Below are positions 38,609 to 38,634 of a stretch of 38,634 nucleotides of DNA, one piece after another (the first letter of the stretch is position 1; each line of letters opens with the position of its first letter). Position numbers and translations under genes: made by a program. The DNA comes from Streptomyces himastatinicus ATCC 53653 (GTDB lineage Bacteria > Actinomycetota > Actinomycetes > Streptomycetales > Streptomycetaceae), in assembly GCF_000158915.1 (NCBI RefSeq), contig NZ_GG657754.1, forward strand, positions 4,398,080 to 4,436,713. The letters run 5' to 3'. The notes below the pieces were generated by a model that had not been told where the DNA came from, searched no databases, and saw only the letters and a program-made list of their open reading frames with translations.

Positions 38609-38634
38609 GGGCAGCCGGACCTGGCCGGCTGCCC
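38609..38634 (+). terminator. hairpin terminator at the window edge
   Basis: A perfect 10-bp stem (38609-38618 with 38625-38634) with a six-base loop starts 20 bases after the stop of the secreted-protein gene. The window ends at the last stem base, so the stem may be longer. Confidence 0.65.

Noticed and set aside
1..38634. CRISPR arrays, insertion sequences, integrases or a prophage
   Set aside because: I saw no regularly spaced direct repeats, transposase or integrase motifs, or phage structural genes.

Overview
The window reads as a Streptomyces chromosome segment. Coding sequence is very GC-rich with strong G/C third-position bias. Family content is typical: a WhiJ-like XRE/DUF5753 regulator with a DUF397 partner, FbiC (coenzyme F420 synthesis), a single-domain cold-shock protein beside a DEAD-box helicase, and rare TTA codons (bldA-type leucine codons) in only a few genes. 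I see no rRNA, tRNA, CRISPR array, transposase or prophage. Names come from motifs and remembered family features; no database search was possible.

Layout. 1-1.6 kb: terminator of an off-window gene, then XRE/DUF5753 and DUF397. 1.6-3.4 kb: a divergent EthD-like protein and SDR oxidoreductase sharing two near-identical palindromic operators. 3.7-8 kb: a sodium:solute symporter, a GT87-type membrane mannosyltransferase and an ADP-ribosylglycohydrolase. 8.2-11.9 kb: a cold/RNA-metabolism cluster (small conserved protein, DEAD-box helicase, cold-shock protein), a structured region of about 1 kb with a good promoter and hairpins, and a MerR-like regulator. 11.9-16.4 kb: a methyltransferase, a small zinc-ribbon protein, a 998-residue STAND-type NTPase with TPRs carrying two TTA codons, and a decayed copy of the zinc-ribbon/STAND gene junction. 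16.5-20 kb: GNAT, 2H phosphoesterase (LigT-like), XRE-TPR regulator, a frameshifted conserved gene and a coupled 61-residue protein.

19.9-22.3 kb: an NmtR-type metal sensor divergent from a P1B-4 (SPC) metal-efflux ATPase, with an ArsR-type operator between them. 22.3-25.9 kb: fbiC and an LLM-family (probably F420-dependent) oxidoreductase. 26-27.5 kb: a Tat-exported PHP metallohydrolase. 27.6-30.4 kb: a dicarboxylate/amino-acid symporter and an Asp/Glu racemase (translationally coupled), with a GntR/FCD regulator. 30.5-31.7 kb: an ArsR-like DUF5937 regulator behind a perfect 43-bp palindrome. 31.7-34.5 kb: an APH(3'')-type phosphotransferase, a membrane EEP-family protein, an SGNH-hydrolase pseudogene and a VOC protein. 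34.6-38.6 kb: a ferredoxin-like/MBL fusion, a DsbA-family protein, a membrane-anchored XRE regulator with a TTA codon, and a secreted DUF4232-like protein.

Most genes form short regulator-plus-target units rather than one pathway. No complete new defence or biosynthetic system is evident. The least explained parts are the leader between the cold-shock and MerR-like genes, the bldA-flagged STAND-TPR gene with its decayed duplicate, and the 43-bp palindrome.
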